The notes under the pieces were generated by a model that saw only the letters and a program-made list of their open reading frames with translations, was not told where the DNA came from and ran no database searches. DNA of 64,000 nucleotides from Nocardioides sp. Root140 (GTDB lineage Bacteria; Actinomycetota; Actinomycetes; Propionibacteriales; Nocardioidaceae): the NCBI RefSeq assembly GCF_001426745.1, contig NZ_LMFI01000001.1, positions 1,449,441 through 1,513,440 on the forward strand, written 5' to 3'. Each line of letters begins with the position of its first letter. Within the stretch, counting starts at the first letter, position 1. Of this stretch, positions 1 to 9,579 are shown one piece after another. A program made the position numbers and the translations under genes.

Positions 1-680
1 AGCGACTGGAAGAGGTGCACCGTGAACATGATGATGTCGTCGAAGTCGAGGGCGTTCGCGTCGCGCAGCCGCCGTTGATAGAGGGCGTACGCCGCGGCGT
101 AGTTCTCCTCGAACTTGTTGTGCGTGTCCTTGGCGGCGTCGTCGGGGTCCTTCAGCTCGTTCTTCTGGTTGGAGACCCAGTTGAGGACGGCGCGGGGTTG
201 GTACTGCTTGACGTCGAGGTCGAGGTCCTGGCAGACCAGGGTCATCAGCCGCTTCGAGTCGGCTGCGTCGTAGATCGAGAACGTCGACTTGAAGCTCGAG
301 CCCCCGAAGTCGAGCGCCGTGATCTCCTTCCGCAGGATACGCACGCAGGCGGAGTGGAACGTGGAGACCCACATGATGCGGGCCCGCTTGCCGACGAGGT
401 CCTCGACGCGCTCCTTCATCTCGGCGGCGGCCTTGTTGGTGAAGGTGATCGCCAGGATGGAACCGGGGTGCGCCTTGCGCTCGCGGATCAGCCAGGCGAT
501 GCGCCGGGTGAGCACCCGGGTCTTGCCGGAACCGGCGCCCGCGACCACCAGCAACGGTCGCCCGGCGTGGATCACGGCCGCACGTTGCGGCTCGTTGAGC
601 CCCTCCAGGAGGGCCTCGTTGGACGGGGTGCGGGCGGGCTCGACGGATTCGAGGCCGGGGATCGGAAATGAGGTGCTCAT
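1..680 (-). CDS. pcrA: ATP-dependent DNA helicase UvrD/PcrA, N-terminal part (partial)
   Basis: Superfamily 1 helicase of nucleotide excision repair and replication-conflict processing. Only the first 226 or so residues lie in the window; the gene runs off the left edge. The reading frame on the minus strand starts with ATG at 680 and shows a Q motif (LNEPQRAAV, about residues 28-36), the Walker A loop AGAGSGKT (47-54), motif Ia TFTNKAA and the WVSTFHSAC segment, then NALDFDDI, which is motif II-like context for UvrD/PcrA domain 1A-1B. These features leave little doubt about the family. A TAGGGT hexamer lies 9 nt upstream of the ATG, so the leader is probably only a few bases. Downstream genes on this strand cannot be seen. 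Confidence 0.95.
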   Translation of the reverse strand, partial: MSTSFPIPGLESVEPARTPSNEALLEGLNEPQRAAVIHAGRPLLVVAGAGSGKTRVLTRRIAWLIRERKAHPGSILAITFTNKAAAEMKERVEDLVGKRARIMWVSTFHSACVRILRKEITALDFGGSSFKSTFSIYDAADSKRLMTLVCQDLDLDVKQYQPRAVLNWVSNQKNELKDPDDAAKDTHNKFEENYAAAYALYQRRLRDANALDFDDIIMFTVHLFQS

Positions 681-760
681 GCTGCATCCACCCTATGTCG
701 ATGCGCCGACACCGCCCGACGGTGGTTGAGGAGTGAGGGGTCTCGCATGCGGAGGGTGCC

Positions 761-800
761 TGGTTTCGAGACGGCGCTGGCGCGCCTCCTCAACCAACGG
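761..800. repeat. REP-like palindromic repeat, copy a
   Basis: About 40 bp sharing TTTCGAGACGG at one end and CCTCCTCAACCAACGG at the other with the copies at 54627-54670 and 57716-57756. The core is a short GC palindrome (GGCGC/GCGCC). It lies in the 157-bp gap between the helicase start and the regulator stop. A second fragment of the same motif, GGTGGTTGAGGAG at 721-733, is in the opposite orientation and can pair with the right end of this copy. Confidence 0.7.
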
Positions 801-837
801 TGGGACCGGGACTGGGGCACCTCAACGAGCGGGTGTC

Positions 838-2010
838 TCAGCGAGCGGGGAGGACGGTGAGCTCGACCCCGTCGCCGAGCCGGTAGGGACTGGTGGCCAG
901 GAGGGCGCCGAGCGCCCGTCGCATGCGGGAGATCTCGGCCCGCACGGTCACCTGGTGGTCGCTGTCGCCGTAGAGGCGCTGGCTCAACGCGCCGGCGGTG
1001 ACACCCGAGGGGCCGGCGGCAGCCAGTGCGGACAGCACCTCGGCGTGCCGGGGCGACAGCGTGACCCGCCACGGCGAGTCGGGCCCGCGCACCTCGAGCA
1101 CGGCGGGCGCCGTACGCAGGTCGAGGGTGGCGGTGAGAACGCTCTCGCTGGCCCGTGCACGGATCAGCCACCCACCACGCAGCCGTTCGGGCAGGCACAG
1201 CCCGAGGCCAGGCACTGCCACCACACGATCGGCCCGCGGGGCCTCGACCCGGTTCTGCACAGCGACGCCTTGGTGGGCGGCGACCCAGCCGTGGTCGTCG
1301 ACGACGAGCAGCGGGCTGCTGACACCGGAGAGCAACGGCTCGACCGAGCGACGGAGCTGCGTCAGCCGCTCCTCGTGGTGCCGCCACAGCCGGGCCTCGG
1401 CGAGCCGCACGGACGCGGTCACCAGCGCCTCGATCGCCGGGTGCAGGGTGAGTGCGGGGCCGCTGACGTCGACGATGCCGAGCAGCGAGCCGTCGATCGG
1501 GTCATGGATCGGGGACGCCGAGCAGTACCACGGCACCTGGGCGTTCTCGAAGTGCTCGGCCGAGAAGAGCTGCACCGGCGCCGCCTCGGCCAGCGCGGTG
1601 CCGATCGCGTTGGTGCCGACGGCGCTCTCTGTCCAGGTCGCGCCCTCGGCAAAGCCGAGTACGTCGGCCTTGCGCCTGACCCGGGACGACCCGGAGCGCC
1701 AGAGCACCACGCCGTCGGCGTCGGTGACCACGACGAGGAAGTTCGACGCGTCGGCGGCACTGAGCAGGAGCTCGCGGATCTCGTCGATCACCAGCGACAG
1801 CCGGGAGTCGCGACGCCGGTCGTCGACGGCGGAGGGCGGCAGGGGTTCGCGTCCGTTGCGTCCGTCGGGATCGATGCCCAGGCTCAGCATGCGCTCCCAG
1901 GACCGGGCCACCACGGCGCGCGGGCGTTCGGGCGGGGCGGTGCCGGAGAGCACCGCGTCGTGGATCCGAACCAAGTCGCGGGCCCGCAGCGCAAGGTCGT
2001 GCGTGGCCAT
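838..2010 (-). CDS. GAF-domain transcriptional regulator (AcoR-like N-terminus, winged-helix C-terminus)
   Basis: Predicted DNA-binding regulator of 390 residues. The N-terminus carries the RPRAVVARSWERMLSLGIDP segment typical of AcoR-type activators, followed by a GAF sensor domain (about 85-225, with WTESAVGTNAIGTAL and PIHDP). The sigma-54 AAA domain of classical AcoR is absent. The C-terminal 60 residues (LSPRHAEVLSAL...VRAEISRMRRALG) look like a helix-turn-helix or winged helix. The start at 2010 (MATHDLALR) was chosen because TATGGT lies exactly 7 nt upstream, fitting a leaderless transcript; GGTGGGA could also act as a ribosome site. It is divergent from the flavin monooxygenase gene and is probably its regulator (inference from position and palindromes between them). 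Confidence 0.82.
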   Translation of the reverse strand: MATHDLALRARDLVRIHDAVLSGTAPPERPRAVVARSWERMLSLGIDPDGRNGREPLPPSAVDDRRRDSRLSLVIDEIRELLLSAADASNFLVVVTDADGVVLWRSGSSRVRRKADVLGFAEGATWTESAVGTNAIGTALAEAAPVQLFSAEHFENAQVPWYCSASPIHDPIDGSLLGIVDVSGPALTLHPAIEALVTASVRLAEARLWRHHEERLTQLRRSVEPLLSGVSSPLLVVDDHGWVAAHQGVAVQNRVEAPRADRVVAVPGLGLCLPERLRGGWLIRARASESVLTATLDLRTAPAVLEVRGPDSPWRVTLSPRHAEVLSALAAAGPSGVTAGALSQRLYGDSDHQVTVRAEISRMRRALGALLATSPYRLGDGVELTVLPAR

Positions 2011-2017
2011 GAGTCCC

Positions 2018-2023
2018 ACCATA
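2018..2023 (-). promoter_or_regulatory. -10 hexamer TATGGT, leaderless start of GAF regulator
   Basis: TATGGT followed by 7 nt and then the ATG at 2010. The expected transcription start would coincide with the start codon. Confidence 0.5.
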
Positions 2024-2032
2024 GGTGCATGT

Positions 2033-2048
2033 TGTGACCGCGGCCACA
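2033..2048. promoter_or_regulatory. Near-perfect 16-bp palindrome, candidate operator
   Basis: TGTGACCGCGGCCACA reads the same on both strands except for one base pair of symmetry. It sits just upstream of the regulator start, where binding would affect its own promoter. Confidence 0.45.
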
Positions 2049-2070
2049 GCCATCCACGGCGACGATCCCC

Positions 2071-2088
2071 GTTGCAACACTCTGCAAC
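2071..2088. promoter_or_regulatory. Inverted repeat GTTGCA-N6-TGCAAC, candidate activator site
   Basis: Perfect 6-bp half-sites with a 6-bp spacer, centred about 75 bp upstream of the monooxygenase ATG. The position suits an upstream activating site for the divergent GAF regulator. Assignment is by inference only. Confidence 0.5.
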
Positions 2089-2153
2089 CCTGTCGCCGCC
2101 GCCCCTCCTTCCTGTGTGCTGCATCACATGCACCACCTACGAAGGAGCCCGCA

Positions 2154-3977
2154 ATGACACAGACACTCGAACCCGACACCACGACGACCCAGAGCCCCGA
2201 GGAGCGGGTGGCCGGATGGTTCGCCGATCTCGAGGCGGCACTGCAGGCGGGTGACGCGACAGCAGCCGCCGGCCTCTTCGCCACCGAGTCCTACTGGCGC
2301 GACCTGATCGCCTTCGGCTGGAACCTCACCACCTCCGAGGGGCGGGACCAGATCGCCGAACTGGTCTCGAGCACCTCGGCCGGTGCCCGTGGCTTCGCCG
2401 CCGAGGAGCCCCCGACCGAGGCCGACGGCGTGACCACCGCGTGGTTCACCTTCGAGACGGCGGTCGGTCGCGGGCGCGGCCTGCTCCGTCTGGTCGACGA
2501 GGACGGACCGAAGGCCTACACGTTCCTGACCACGCTCTACGAGCTCAAGGGCCACGAGGAGCCCCGTGGCATCGGCCGGCCGATGGGCGCCGAGCACGGC
2601 GCCACCAAGGACCGCATCACGTGGGCCGAGAAGCGCCGCCAGGAGGACGAGTCGCTCGGCACCACCACCCAGCCCTACGTGCTCGTCATCGGCGGCGGTC
2701 AGGGTGGCATCGCCCTCGGTGCGCGGCTGCGGCAGCTCGACGTACCGGCGCTGGTGATCGACAAGTACGAGCGCCCCGGCGACCAGTGGCGCAGCCGCTA
2801 CAAGTCGCTGTGCCTGCACGACCCGGTCTGGTACGACCACCTGCCCTACCTGAAGTTCCCCGACAACTGGCCGGTCTTCGCACCCAAGGACAAGGTCGCC
2901 GACTGGCTCGAGTCCTACACCAAGGTGATGGAGGTGCCCTACTGGTCGAGCACCGAGGCCCGCGATGCGTCGTACGACGAGAGCACCGGCGAGTGGACCG
3001 TGACCGTGGTGCGCGACGGTGAGCCCTTGACGCTGCGTCCCAAGCACCTCGTGCTGGCCACCGGCATGAGCGGCAAGCCGAACGTGCCGGTCTTCCCCGG
3101 CGCCGACATCTTCGCCGGCGAGCAGCACCACTCCTCGAAGCACCCCGGCCCGGACGCCTACACCGGCAAGAAGGTCGTCGTGATCGGCAGCAACAACTCG
3201 GCCTTCGACATCTGCGGGGCGCTGTGGGAGCACGACGCCGACGTCACGATGGTGCAGCGGTCCTCGACGCACATCGTCAAGAGCGACACCCTCATGGACA
3301 TCGGGCTCGGCGACCTCTATTCCGAGAAGGCACTGGCAGCGGGCGTCACCACCGAGAAGGCGGACCTGATCTTCGCCTCGCTCCCCTACCGGATCATGCA
3401 CCAGTTCCAGATCCCGCTCTACGACCAGATGCGCGAGAAGGACAAGGACTTCTACGACCGCATGGAGAAGGCCGGCTTCGACCTCGACTGGGGTGACGAC
3501 GGCTCCGGCCTGTTCCTGAAGTACCTGCGCCGCGGCTCCGGCTACTACATCGACGTGGGTGCCGCCGAGCTGGTCGCCGACGGGCAGGTGAAGCTGGCGC
3601 ACGGCAACGTCGACCACCTCACCGAGACCTCGGTGGTGCTCGAGGACGGCACCGAGCTCGAGGCCGACCTGGTCGTCTACGCGACCGGCTACGGCTCGAT
3701 GAACGGGTGGGCCGCCGACCTGATCAGCCAGGAGGTCGCCGACAAGGTCGGCAAGGTCTGGGGCCTGGGCTCCGACACGACCAAGGACCCCGGACCCTGG
3801 GAGGGCGAGCAGCGCAACATGTGGAAGCCGACGCAGCAGGAGAACCTCTGGTTCCACGGCGGCAACCTGCACCAGTCACGGCACTACTCGCTCTACCTCG
3901 CGCTGCAGCTGAAGGCGCGGCAGGTCGGCATCGACACCCCGGTGCACAAGCTTCAGGACGTGCACCACACCAGCTGA
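2154..3977 (+). CDS. NTF2-like / flavin-dependent monooxygenase fusion
   Basis: Probable FAD- and NAD(P)H-dependent monooxygenase of 607 residues. Residues about 15-130 resemble an NTF2/SnoaL-like fold. The flavoprotein follows: GGGQGG FAD dinucleotide motif at 180-185, a second motif GSNNSA at 345-350 for NAD(P)H, and FAGEQHHSSKHP at 320-331, which matches the FxGxxxHxxxWP fingerprint of Baeyer-Villiger and FMO enzymes except that His replaces Trp. The late ATG at 2154 is chosen because GAAGGAG ends 6 nt before it; earlier in-frame codons have no such site. The gene stands alone, divergent from a GAF regulator, and ends in a strong terminator. Substrate unknown; the family is certain, the activity is not. 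Confidence 0.85.
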   Translation: MTQTLEPDTTTTQSPEERVAGWFADLEAALQAGDATAAAGLFATESYWRDLIAFGWNLTTSEGRDQIAELVSSTSAGARGFAAEEPPTEADGVTTAWFTFETAVGRGRGLLRLVDEDGPKAYTFLTTLYELKGHEEPRGIGRPMGAEHGATKDRITWAEKRRQEDESLGTTTQPYVLVIGGGQGGIALGARLRQLDVPALVIDKYERPGDQWRSRYKSLCLHDPVWYDHLPYLKFPDNWPVFAPKDKVADWLESYTKVMEVPYWSSTEARDASYDESTGEWTVTVVRDGEPLTLRPKHLVLATGMSGKPNVPVFPGADIFAGEQHHSSKHPGPDAYTGKKVVVIGSNNSAFDICGALWEHDADVTMVQRSSTHIVKSDTLMDIGLGDLYSEKALAAGVTTEKADLIFASLPYRIMHQFQIPLYDQMREKDKDFYDRMEKAGFDLDWGDDGSGLFLKYLRRGSGYYIDVGAAELVADGQVKLAHGNVDHLTETSVVLEDGTELEADLVVYATGYGSMNGWAADLISQEVADKVGKVWGLGSDTTKDPGPWEGEQRNMWKPTQQENLWFHGGNLHQSRHYSLYLALQLKARQVGIDTPVHKLQDVHHTS

Positions 3978-4005
3978 CCGGCTGGGTCGAACGGGACCCG
4001 GCAAG

Positions 4006-4044
4006 CGCAGAACCCCGCCTCGCCGAGCGAGACGGGGTTCTGCG
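4006..4044. terminator. Bidirectional transcription terminator hairpin
   Basis: A 17-bp stem with one mismatch (CGCAGAACCCCG... pairing with ...CGGGGTTCTGCG) around a 5-nt loop, placed between the convergent monooxygenase and lpdA genes. It has no T-tract, as is usual in actinobacteria. Confidence 0.8.
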
Positions 4045-4059
4045 TGCTACGGGCGTGCG

Positions 4060-5469
4060 TCAGAAGTTGATCATGTGGCCCGCGATGCCGTGCACGGCTT
4101 CCTTGACCGCCTCGGACAGCGTCGGGTGCGCGAAGACGTTGCGCGCCACCTCGTCGGCGGTGAGGTCCCACTTCTGGGCCAGGGTCAGCACCGGCAGCAT
4201 CTCGGTGACGTCGGGCCCGATCATGTGGGCGCCGAGGATCTCGTTGTGCTCGGCGTCGGCCACGATCTTCACGAAGCCGACCGGCTCGCCGAGGCCCTGG
4301 GCCTTGCCGTTGGCGCTGAACGGGAACGTCGCCGTCTTGACGTCGTACCCCTTCTCCTTGGCCTGCGCCTCGGAGTAGCCGAAGGAACCGATCTGGGGCT
4401 GGCAGTACGTCGCCCGCGGGATCATGTCGAAGTCGATCTCGATGGTCTCGGCGCCGGCGATGGTCTCGACCGCGACGATGCCCATCGCCTCGGCGGCGTG
4501 GGCCAGCATCATCTTGCCGGTGACGTCACCGATCGCGTAGACACCGGGGACGTTGGTGCGGCCGCGCTCGTCGACCGCGATCGCACCGCGCTCGGTGAGC
4601 TGCACGCCCACCGTCTCGAGGCCGTAGCCCTCGACGGTCGGGGCGAACCCGAACGCGGCCAGCATCTTGTCGGCCTCGATGACCTGCGAGTCCCCGCCTG
4701 CGGCCGGGCTGACCGTGACTCGAACGCCCGAGCCGGTGTCCTCGACCTTCTCCACCTTGGTCGAGAGCAGCACGTTCACGCCGAGCTTCTTGTAGTGCTT
4801 GAGCAGCTCCTTGGAGACGTCGGCGTCCTCGGTGGGCACCATGCGGTCGAGGAACTCCACGATCGTCACGTCGACGCCGAAGTTCTTCATCACGTAGGCG
4901 AACTCGACACCGATCGCACCCGAGCCGCCGATCACGATCGACTTGGGGAGGGTCTCGTCGAGGATCTGCTCCTCGTAGGTGACGACGTTCTGGCTGACCT
5001 CGATGCCGGGCAGCATGCGCACCTTCGCGCCCGCGGCGATGATCAGGTTGTCGCAGGTGTACGTCGTGGCGTTGCCGTCGGCGTCCTTGACCTCGACCGT
5101 CTGCTTGCCGTCGACGGCACCGGTCAGCGTGCCGCGACCGTTGATCTCGGTGATCTTGTTCTTCTTCATCAGGAAGTGGACGCCCTTGACGATGCCGGCC
5201 GACACCTGGCGCGAGCGCTTGTGCGTTGGGCCGAAGGACATCGTGGCGTCGCCCTCGATGCCGTACTTCGCCTTCTCGTGGTTGAGCGTGTGCGCGAGCT
5301 CCGCGTTCTTCAGGAGCGCCTTGGAGGGGATGCAGCCGACGTTGAGGCACACCCCGCCCCAGTACTTCTCTTCGATGACGGCAGCGGTCTGGCCGAGCTG
5401 GGCTGCGCGGATCGCCGCGACGTAGCCACCAGGACCGGCACCAAGGACAAGGACGTTGAAGTGGGTCAC
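4060..5469 (-). CDS. lpdA: Dihydrolipoyl dehydrogenase (E3)
   Basis: FAD flavoprotein that reoxidises dihydrolipoamide in 2-oxoacid dehydrogenase complexes. It has 469 residues, the usual length. FAD site GAGPGG at 10-15, redox disulfide CLNVGC (Cys41, Cys46) followed by IPSKALL, NAD site GSGAIG, second FAD contact YAIGD, and the C-terminal HPTLSEA with the catalytic His-Glu pair. The GTG start at 5469 is supported by the [16 protein letters not shown]-terminus and a -10 hexamer 7 nt upstream, suggesting a leaderless mRNA. Divergent from the cyclotransferase-like gene, with 104 bp between them. Confidence 0.95.
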   Translation of the reverse strand: MTHFNVLVLGAGPGGYVAAIRAAQLGQTAAVIEEKYWGGVCLNVGCIPSKALLKNAELAHTLNHEKAKYGIEGDATMSFGPTHKRSRQVSAGIVKGVHFLMKKNKITEINGRGTLTGAVDGKQTVEVKDADGNATTYTCDNLIIAAGAKVRMLPGIEVSQNVVTYEEQILDETLPKSIVIGGSGAIGVEFAYVMKNFGVDVTIVEFLDRMVPTEDADVSKELLKHYKKLGVNVLLSTKVEKVEDTGSGVRVTVSPAAGGDSQVIEADKMLAAFGFAPTVEGYGLETVGVQLTERGAIAVDERGRTNVPGVYAIGDVTGKMMLAHAAEAMGIVAVETIAGAETIEIDFDMIPRATYCQPQIGSFGYSEAQAKEKGYDVKTATFPFSANGKAQGLGEPVGFVKIVADAEHNEILGAHMIGPDVTEMLPVLTLAQKWDLTADEVARNVFAHPTLSEAVKEAVHGIAGHMINF

Positions 5470-5476
5470 GGGTGCC

Positions 5477-5482
5477 AGACTA
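5477..5482 (-). promoter_or_regulatory. -10 hexamer TAGTCT, leaderless start of lpdA
   Basis: TAGTCT, 7 nt, then the GTG start of lpdA at 5469. Confidence 0.6.
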
Positions 5483-5560
5483 TCCGCCCCCGCCAGCGTG
5501 TCGAGCGGGGCGTCCGCCCTCTGCCGGGGCGTGGGTCCGCGGCCGTGTGCGGCGTACCGC

Positions 5561-5566
5561 TAACCT
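5561..5566 (+). promoter_or_regulatory. -10 hexamer TAACCT, leaderless start of cyclotransferase-like gene
   Basis: TAACCT, 7 nt, then GTG at 5574. With the lpdA hexamer it forms a back-to-back promoter pair. Confidence 0.6.
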
Positions 5567-5573
5567 GCAGGGC

Positions 5574-6026
5574 GTGACGCTCTACGCCGCCTACGGGACG
5601 AACCTCGATCCCGCCCGCATGAGCGAACGCTGCCCGCACTCGATCCTGCAGACCACCGGCTGGCTCGAGGGCTGGCGGTTGACCTTCGGGGGCGAGGAGC
5701 ACGGCTGGGACGGCGCCCTGAGCACGATCGTCCAGGACCATTTCGAGCGGGTCTTCGTGGCGGTCTACGACCTGACGCCCGAGGACGAGGTCGCACTCGA
5801 CGGCTGGGAGGGCGCCGACACCGGGCTCTACCGCAAGACCAAGGTGCGGGTCGCCACGCTCACCGGGGAACTGGTGGTCTGGGCCTACGTGCTCGACGCC
5901 TACGAAGGTGGCCTGCCCTCGGCGTACACCCTCGGCGTGCTGTCCGACGCGGCCGAGGCCGCCGGGGCTCCCGACGACTACGTCGCCGCGCTGCGCGCCC
6001 GGGCCTGCCGGTCGACCGGCCTCTGA
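5574..6026 (+). CDS. Gamma-glutamylcyclotransferase-like (AIG2/GGCT fold) protein
   Basis: Small enzyme of 150 residues. The N-terminus VTLYAAYGTNLDPARM carries the YGxN substrate-binding signature of gamma-glutamylcyclotransferases, and the WEGADTGLYRK segment supplies the acidic residue and the usual following Tyr-Arg. Family members release 5-oxoproline from gamma-glutamyl peptides; the physiological substrate here is unknown. The start at 5574 was preferred to upstream in-frame codons because the protein then begins directly at the first beta strand and has a -10 hexamer 7 nt upstream. A gene of this type next to lpdA is, from memory, also found in mycobacteria. Confidence 0.8.
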   Translation: MTLYAAYGTNLDPARMSERCPHSILQTTGWLEGWRLTFGGEEHGWDGALSTIVQDHFERVFVAVYDLTPEDEVALDGWEGADTGLYRKTKVRVATLTGELVVWAYVLDAYEGGLPSAYTLGVLSDAAEAAGAPDDYVAALRARACRSTGL

Positions 6027-6048
6027 ACGCCGCCGCCGACAGCCCAGC

Positions 6049-6807
6049 TCACATCGCGAGGTACTGGTCGCACCAGGCACCGATGATCCGCGCGGCCCGA
6101 CGCGCCTGGCCCTTCGCGGTGAGCAGGTGGTCGGACCCCTCGAGCGACACGAAGCTGCGCGGGTGGCGCGCGGTCCGGAAGATCTCGCTGGCGTTCTCGA
6201 TGCCGACCGTGTTGTCGGTCGGTGAGTGCAGCACCAGCAGGGGCATCTTCAGGGTGCGGATCTTCTCGCGCAGGTCGGCGGTGCGTACGTCGTGGACGAA
6301 GTCGCGTTTGAGGGTCAGCGCCTTGCCGCCCAGCCGGACCGGCGCCTCACCCTCCTCGAGCACCCGGGCCAGCACCGCGTCGTAGTGGTGCTCGACGTGC
6401 GTCGTCTCGACCGGTGCTCCGATGCTGGCCACACAGCGCACCCCGTCGGCCTCGCGCGCGGCGGCGATCACCGCGGCGCCGCCCCATGAGTGTCCGACCA
6501 GCAGCTCCACCTCGCCGACCCGCTCACGCAGGAAGGCCACGGCACGCACCGTGTCGGAGACCTTCACCGAGAACGACCCGTCGCCCCAGTCGCCCTCGCT
6601 GTCGCCGAGACCGAGGTTGTCGAAGCGCAGCATGCCGACGCCCTCACTGGCCAGCTGCTTGCAGATGCGTGACGCGGCCGGGCAGTCCTTGCCGAGCGTG
6701 AAGCCGTGGGAGAACACGCCCCACCCGCGTACGTCGCCCTCCGGTGGGTCTATGAGTCCCGCCAGGCGGGCTCCGGTCACGCTCTCGAAGGACACCTTCT
6801 CGGCCAT
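6049..6807 (-). CDS. Alpha/beta hydrolase (serine hydrolase)
   Basis: Cytoplasmic hydrolase of 252 residues. It shows the oxyanion-hole HGFTLGKD segment near residue 34, nucleophile elbow GHSWGG (Ser near 107), acid in SPTDNTVG, and catalytic His in GSDHLL. No signal peptide. The start at 6807 (MAEKVSFES) is chosen because TAGGCT stands 7 nt upstream and because the longer in-frame extension overlaps the divergent phosphorylase gene and is low in plausible protein character. Substrate unknown. Convergent with the cyclotransferase-like gene (22 bp gap). Confidence 0.85.
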   Translation of the reverse strand: MAEKVSFESVTGARLAGLIDPPEGDVRGWGVFSHGFTLGKDCPAASRICKQLASEGVGMLRFDNLGLGDSEGDWGDGSFSVKVSDTVRAVAFLRERVGEVELLVGHSWGGAAVIAAAREADGVRCVASIGAPVETTHVEHHYDAVLARVLEEGEAPVRLGGKALTLKRDFVHDVRTADLREKIRTLKMPLLVLHSPTDNTVGIENASEIFRTARHPRSFVSLEGSDHLLTAKGQARRAARIIGAWCDQYLAM

Positions 6808-6814
6808 GGGCGCC

Positions 6815-6820
6815 AGCCTA
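6815..6820 (-). promoter_or_regulatory. -10 hexamer TAGGCT, leaderless start of hydrolase
   Basis: TAGGCT, 7 nt, ATG at 6807. Confidence 0.55.
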
Positions 6821-6912
6821 GAGGTCCCTCGTGCCGGACCGCGCCGTGCTGGGTCCGGGTGAGCCCCCGGATGTCTGTCGGCGGGCGTGTCACCCGGCGG
6901 CAGGTTCGTGGT

Positions 6913-6918
6913 TAGAGT
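6913..6918 (+). promoter_or_regulatory. -10 hexamer TAGAGT, leaderless start of pnp
   Basis: TAGAGT, 7 nt, GTG at 6926. Confidence 0.6.
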
Positions 6919-6925
6919 GCCTGTC

Positions 6926-7720
6926 GTGACTGAATCCAACGCGCTGGCCGCCGAGGCCGCGGACAAGCTCGCCGAACTCACCGGCGTCGCGAAGCACGAC
7001 ATCGCCCTGGTCCTCGGATCGGGCTGGCTGCCCGCCGTCGACGCCCTCGGCGAGGCCACCGCCGAGATCGCCACCACCGACCTGCCCGGCTTCTCCGCAG
7101 CCGCGGTCGCCGGCCACTCCGGCAAGATCCGCAGCATCCGGTCGGGCGACCGCAACCTGCTCGTCTTCCTAAGCCGCACCCACTTCTACGAGGGCAAGGG
7201 CGTCGCCGCCGTCGTCCACCCCGTGCGTACGGCGGCCGCCGCCGGGTGCCGCGCGATCGTGCTGACCAACGGGTGCGGTGGGCTCAAGGAGACCTGGCAG
7301 CCCGGCCAGCCGGTGCTGATCCGTGACCACATCAACCTGACCGCCACCTCACCGATCGAGGGCGCGAACTTCGTCGACCTCACCGACCTCTACAGCCAGC
7401 GGCTGCGCACGATGTGCCAGCAGGTCGACGCGACCCTCGACGAAGGCGTCTACGTCCAGTTCCCCGGCCCGCACTACGAGACCCCCGCCGAGATCGGCAT
7501 GGTGCGGGCGATCGGTGGCGACCTGGTCGGCATGAGCACGACGCTCGAGGCCATCGCCGCCCGCGAGGCCGGCATGGAGGTGCTCGGGATCAGCCTGGTC
7601 ACCAACCTCGCCGCCGGCATCACGGGTGAGCCGCTCAACCACGAAGAGGTGCTCGAGGCCGGCAAGGCGGCGGCCACCCGCATGGGCGGGCTGCTCGGCA
7701 AGATCGTCCCGGGCATCTGA
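6926..7720 (+). CDS. pnp: Purine nucleoside phosphorylase
   Basis: Phosphorolysis of purine (deoxy)nucleosides to base and (deoxy)ribose 1-phosphate. Trimeric PNP/MTAP family, 264 residues. Seen: GSGW phosphate loop near residue 31, HFYEGKG, LTNGCGG, FPGPHYETPAEIG and MSTTLEAIAAREAGMEVLGISLVTNLAAG, which holds the substrate-binding Thr/Glu region. The GTG at 6926 is taken as start because of the -10 hexamer at 7 nt. It supplies ribose phosphates for the phosphosugar mutase and deoC found further on. The stop is followed within 14 bp by the next gene, so the two are probably cotranscribed. Confidence 0.93.
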   Translation: MTESNALAAEAADKLAELTGVAKHDIALVLGSGWLPAVDALGEATAEIATTDLPGFSAAAVAGHSGKIRSIRSGDRNLLVFLSRTHFYEGKGVAAVVHPVRTAAAAGCRAIVLTNGCGGLKETWQPGQPVLIRDHINLTATSPIEGANFVDLTDLYSQRLRTMCQQVDATLDEGVYVQFPGPHYETPAEIGMVRAIGGDLVGMSTTLEAIAAREAGMEVLGISLVTNLAAGITGEPLNHEEVLEAGKAAATRMGGLLGKIVPGI

Positions 7721-7733
7721 TGGGCCGCATCTG

Positions 7734-8531
7734 ATGCGCGTCCTCGTCACCGGCGCCGCCGGCAGCATCGGGCAGGTCGTCACCCTGGGGCTCCTCGACC
7801 GCGGCCACGAGGTGATCGGCCTCGACCGGATGCCTGCCCCTGACGGCTTCGAGGGCGTCTGGCACACCGCCGACTGCGCCGATGCCGACGCCGTGCTCGA
7901 CGCCTTCGCGGCCCAGCCCGTCGAGGGCGTCGTACACCTGGCCGGGCACCCCGAGGAGGCCAGCCTGCCCGACTCGTTGACCTCCCACGTGGTCACGACT
8001 GCGGCGCTGCTCGACGCGATGGTCGCCCACCAGGTCCGGCGCATGGTCTACGCCTCCTCCAACCATGCCGTGGGCCGCACCCCGCGACGCGACCTGGTCT
8101 CCGACGACGCGCTGCCCCGGCCCGACACGTTCTACGGCGTCGGCAAGGTGGCCGCCGAGGCCCTGCTCGCGTTGTACGCCGACCGCTACGACCTCGACGC
8201 CGTGGCCTGCCGCATCGGTTCGTTCCTGCCAGAACCGTCGACCACGCGGCACCTCTCCACCTGGCTCTCGCACGACGACGGGGTGCGCATGATCGAGGCG
8301 GCGCTGACCGCCACGGCACCCGGGTTCGCGGTGCTCTACGGCATCTCGGCGAACACCCGCGCCTGGTGGGACCTCGCGCCCGGCCGGGCCCTGGGCTACG
8401 AGCCGCAGGACGACGCCGAGCGCTGGGCGGCACGCATCCCGAGCCGGCCGGAGGACGACGCCGAGGCCGCCCACGTCGGGGGCCCGTTCGCCCTCGAGCA
8501 GTTCTACCGGCCGGCGCTCGACCGCAGGTGA
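7734..8531 (+). CDS. NAD-dependent epimerase/dehydratase (extended SDR)
   Basis: Extended short-chain dehydrogenase of 265 residues. Rossmann motif GAAGSIG at about residues 7-13, LDRM after the second strand, YASSNHAVG at the catalytic Ser, and an YxxxK-like FYGVGKVAAEALL (Tyr and Lys spaced by three). Resembles NAD(P)-dependent sugar or uronate dehydrogenases of this fold; the substrate cannot be read from sequence. ATG at 7734 lies 13 bp after the pnp stop. The junction holds a 10-bp direct repeat (GCATCTGATG at 7713 and 7727), so a second TGATG is created. Confidence 0.82.
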   Translation: MRVLVTGAAGSIGQVVTLGLLDRGHEVIGLDRMPAPDGFEGVWHTADCADADAVLDAFAAQPVEGVVHLAGHPEEASLPDSLTSHVVTTAALLDAMVAHQVRRMVYASSNHAVGRTPRRDLVSDDALPRPDTFYGVGKVAAEALLALYADRYDLDAVACRIGSFLPEPSTTRHLSTWLSHDDGVRMIEAALTATAPGFAVLYGISANTRAWWDLAPGRALGYEPQDDAERWAARIPSRPEDDAEAAHVGGPFALEQFYRPALDRR

Positions 8532-8562
8532 CGGTCTTGGGTCCGAGTAGTTGACTGGGGCC

Positions 8563-9564
<1,002 letters not shown>

Positions 9565-9579
9565 CCCGATGAGGAGACC

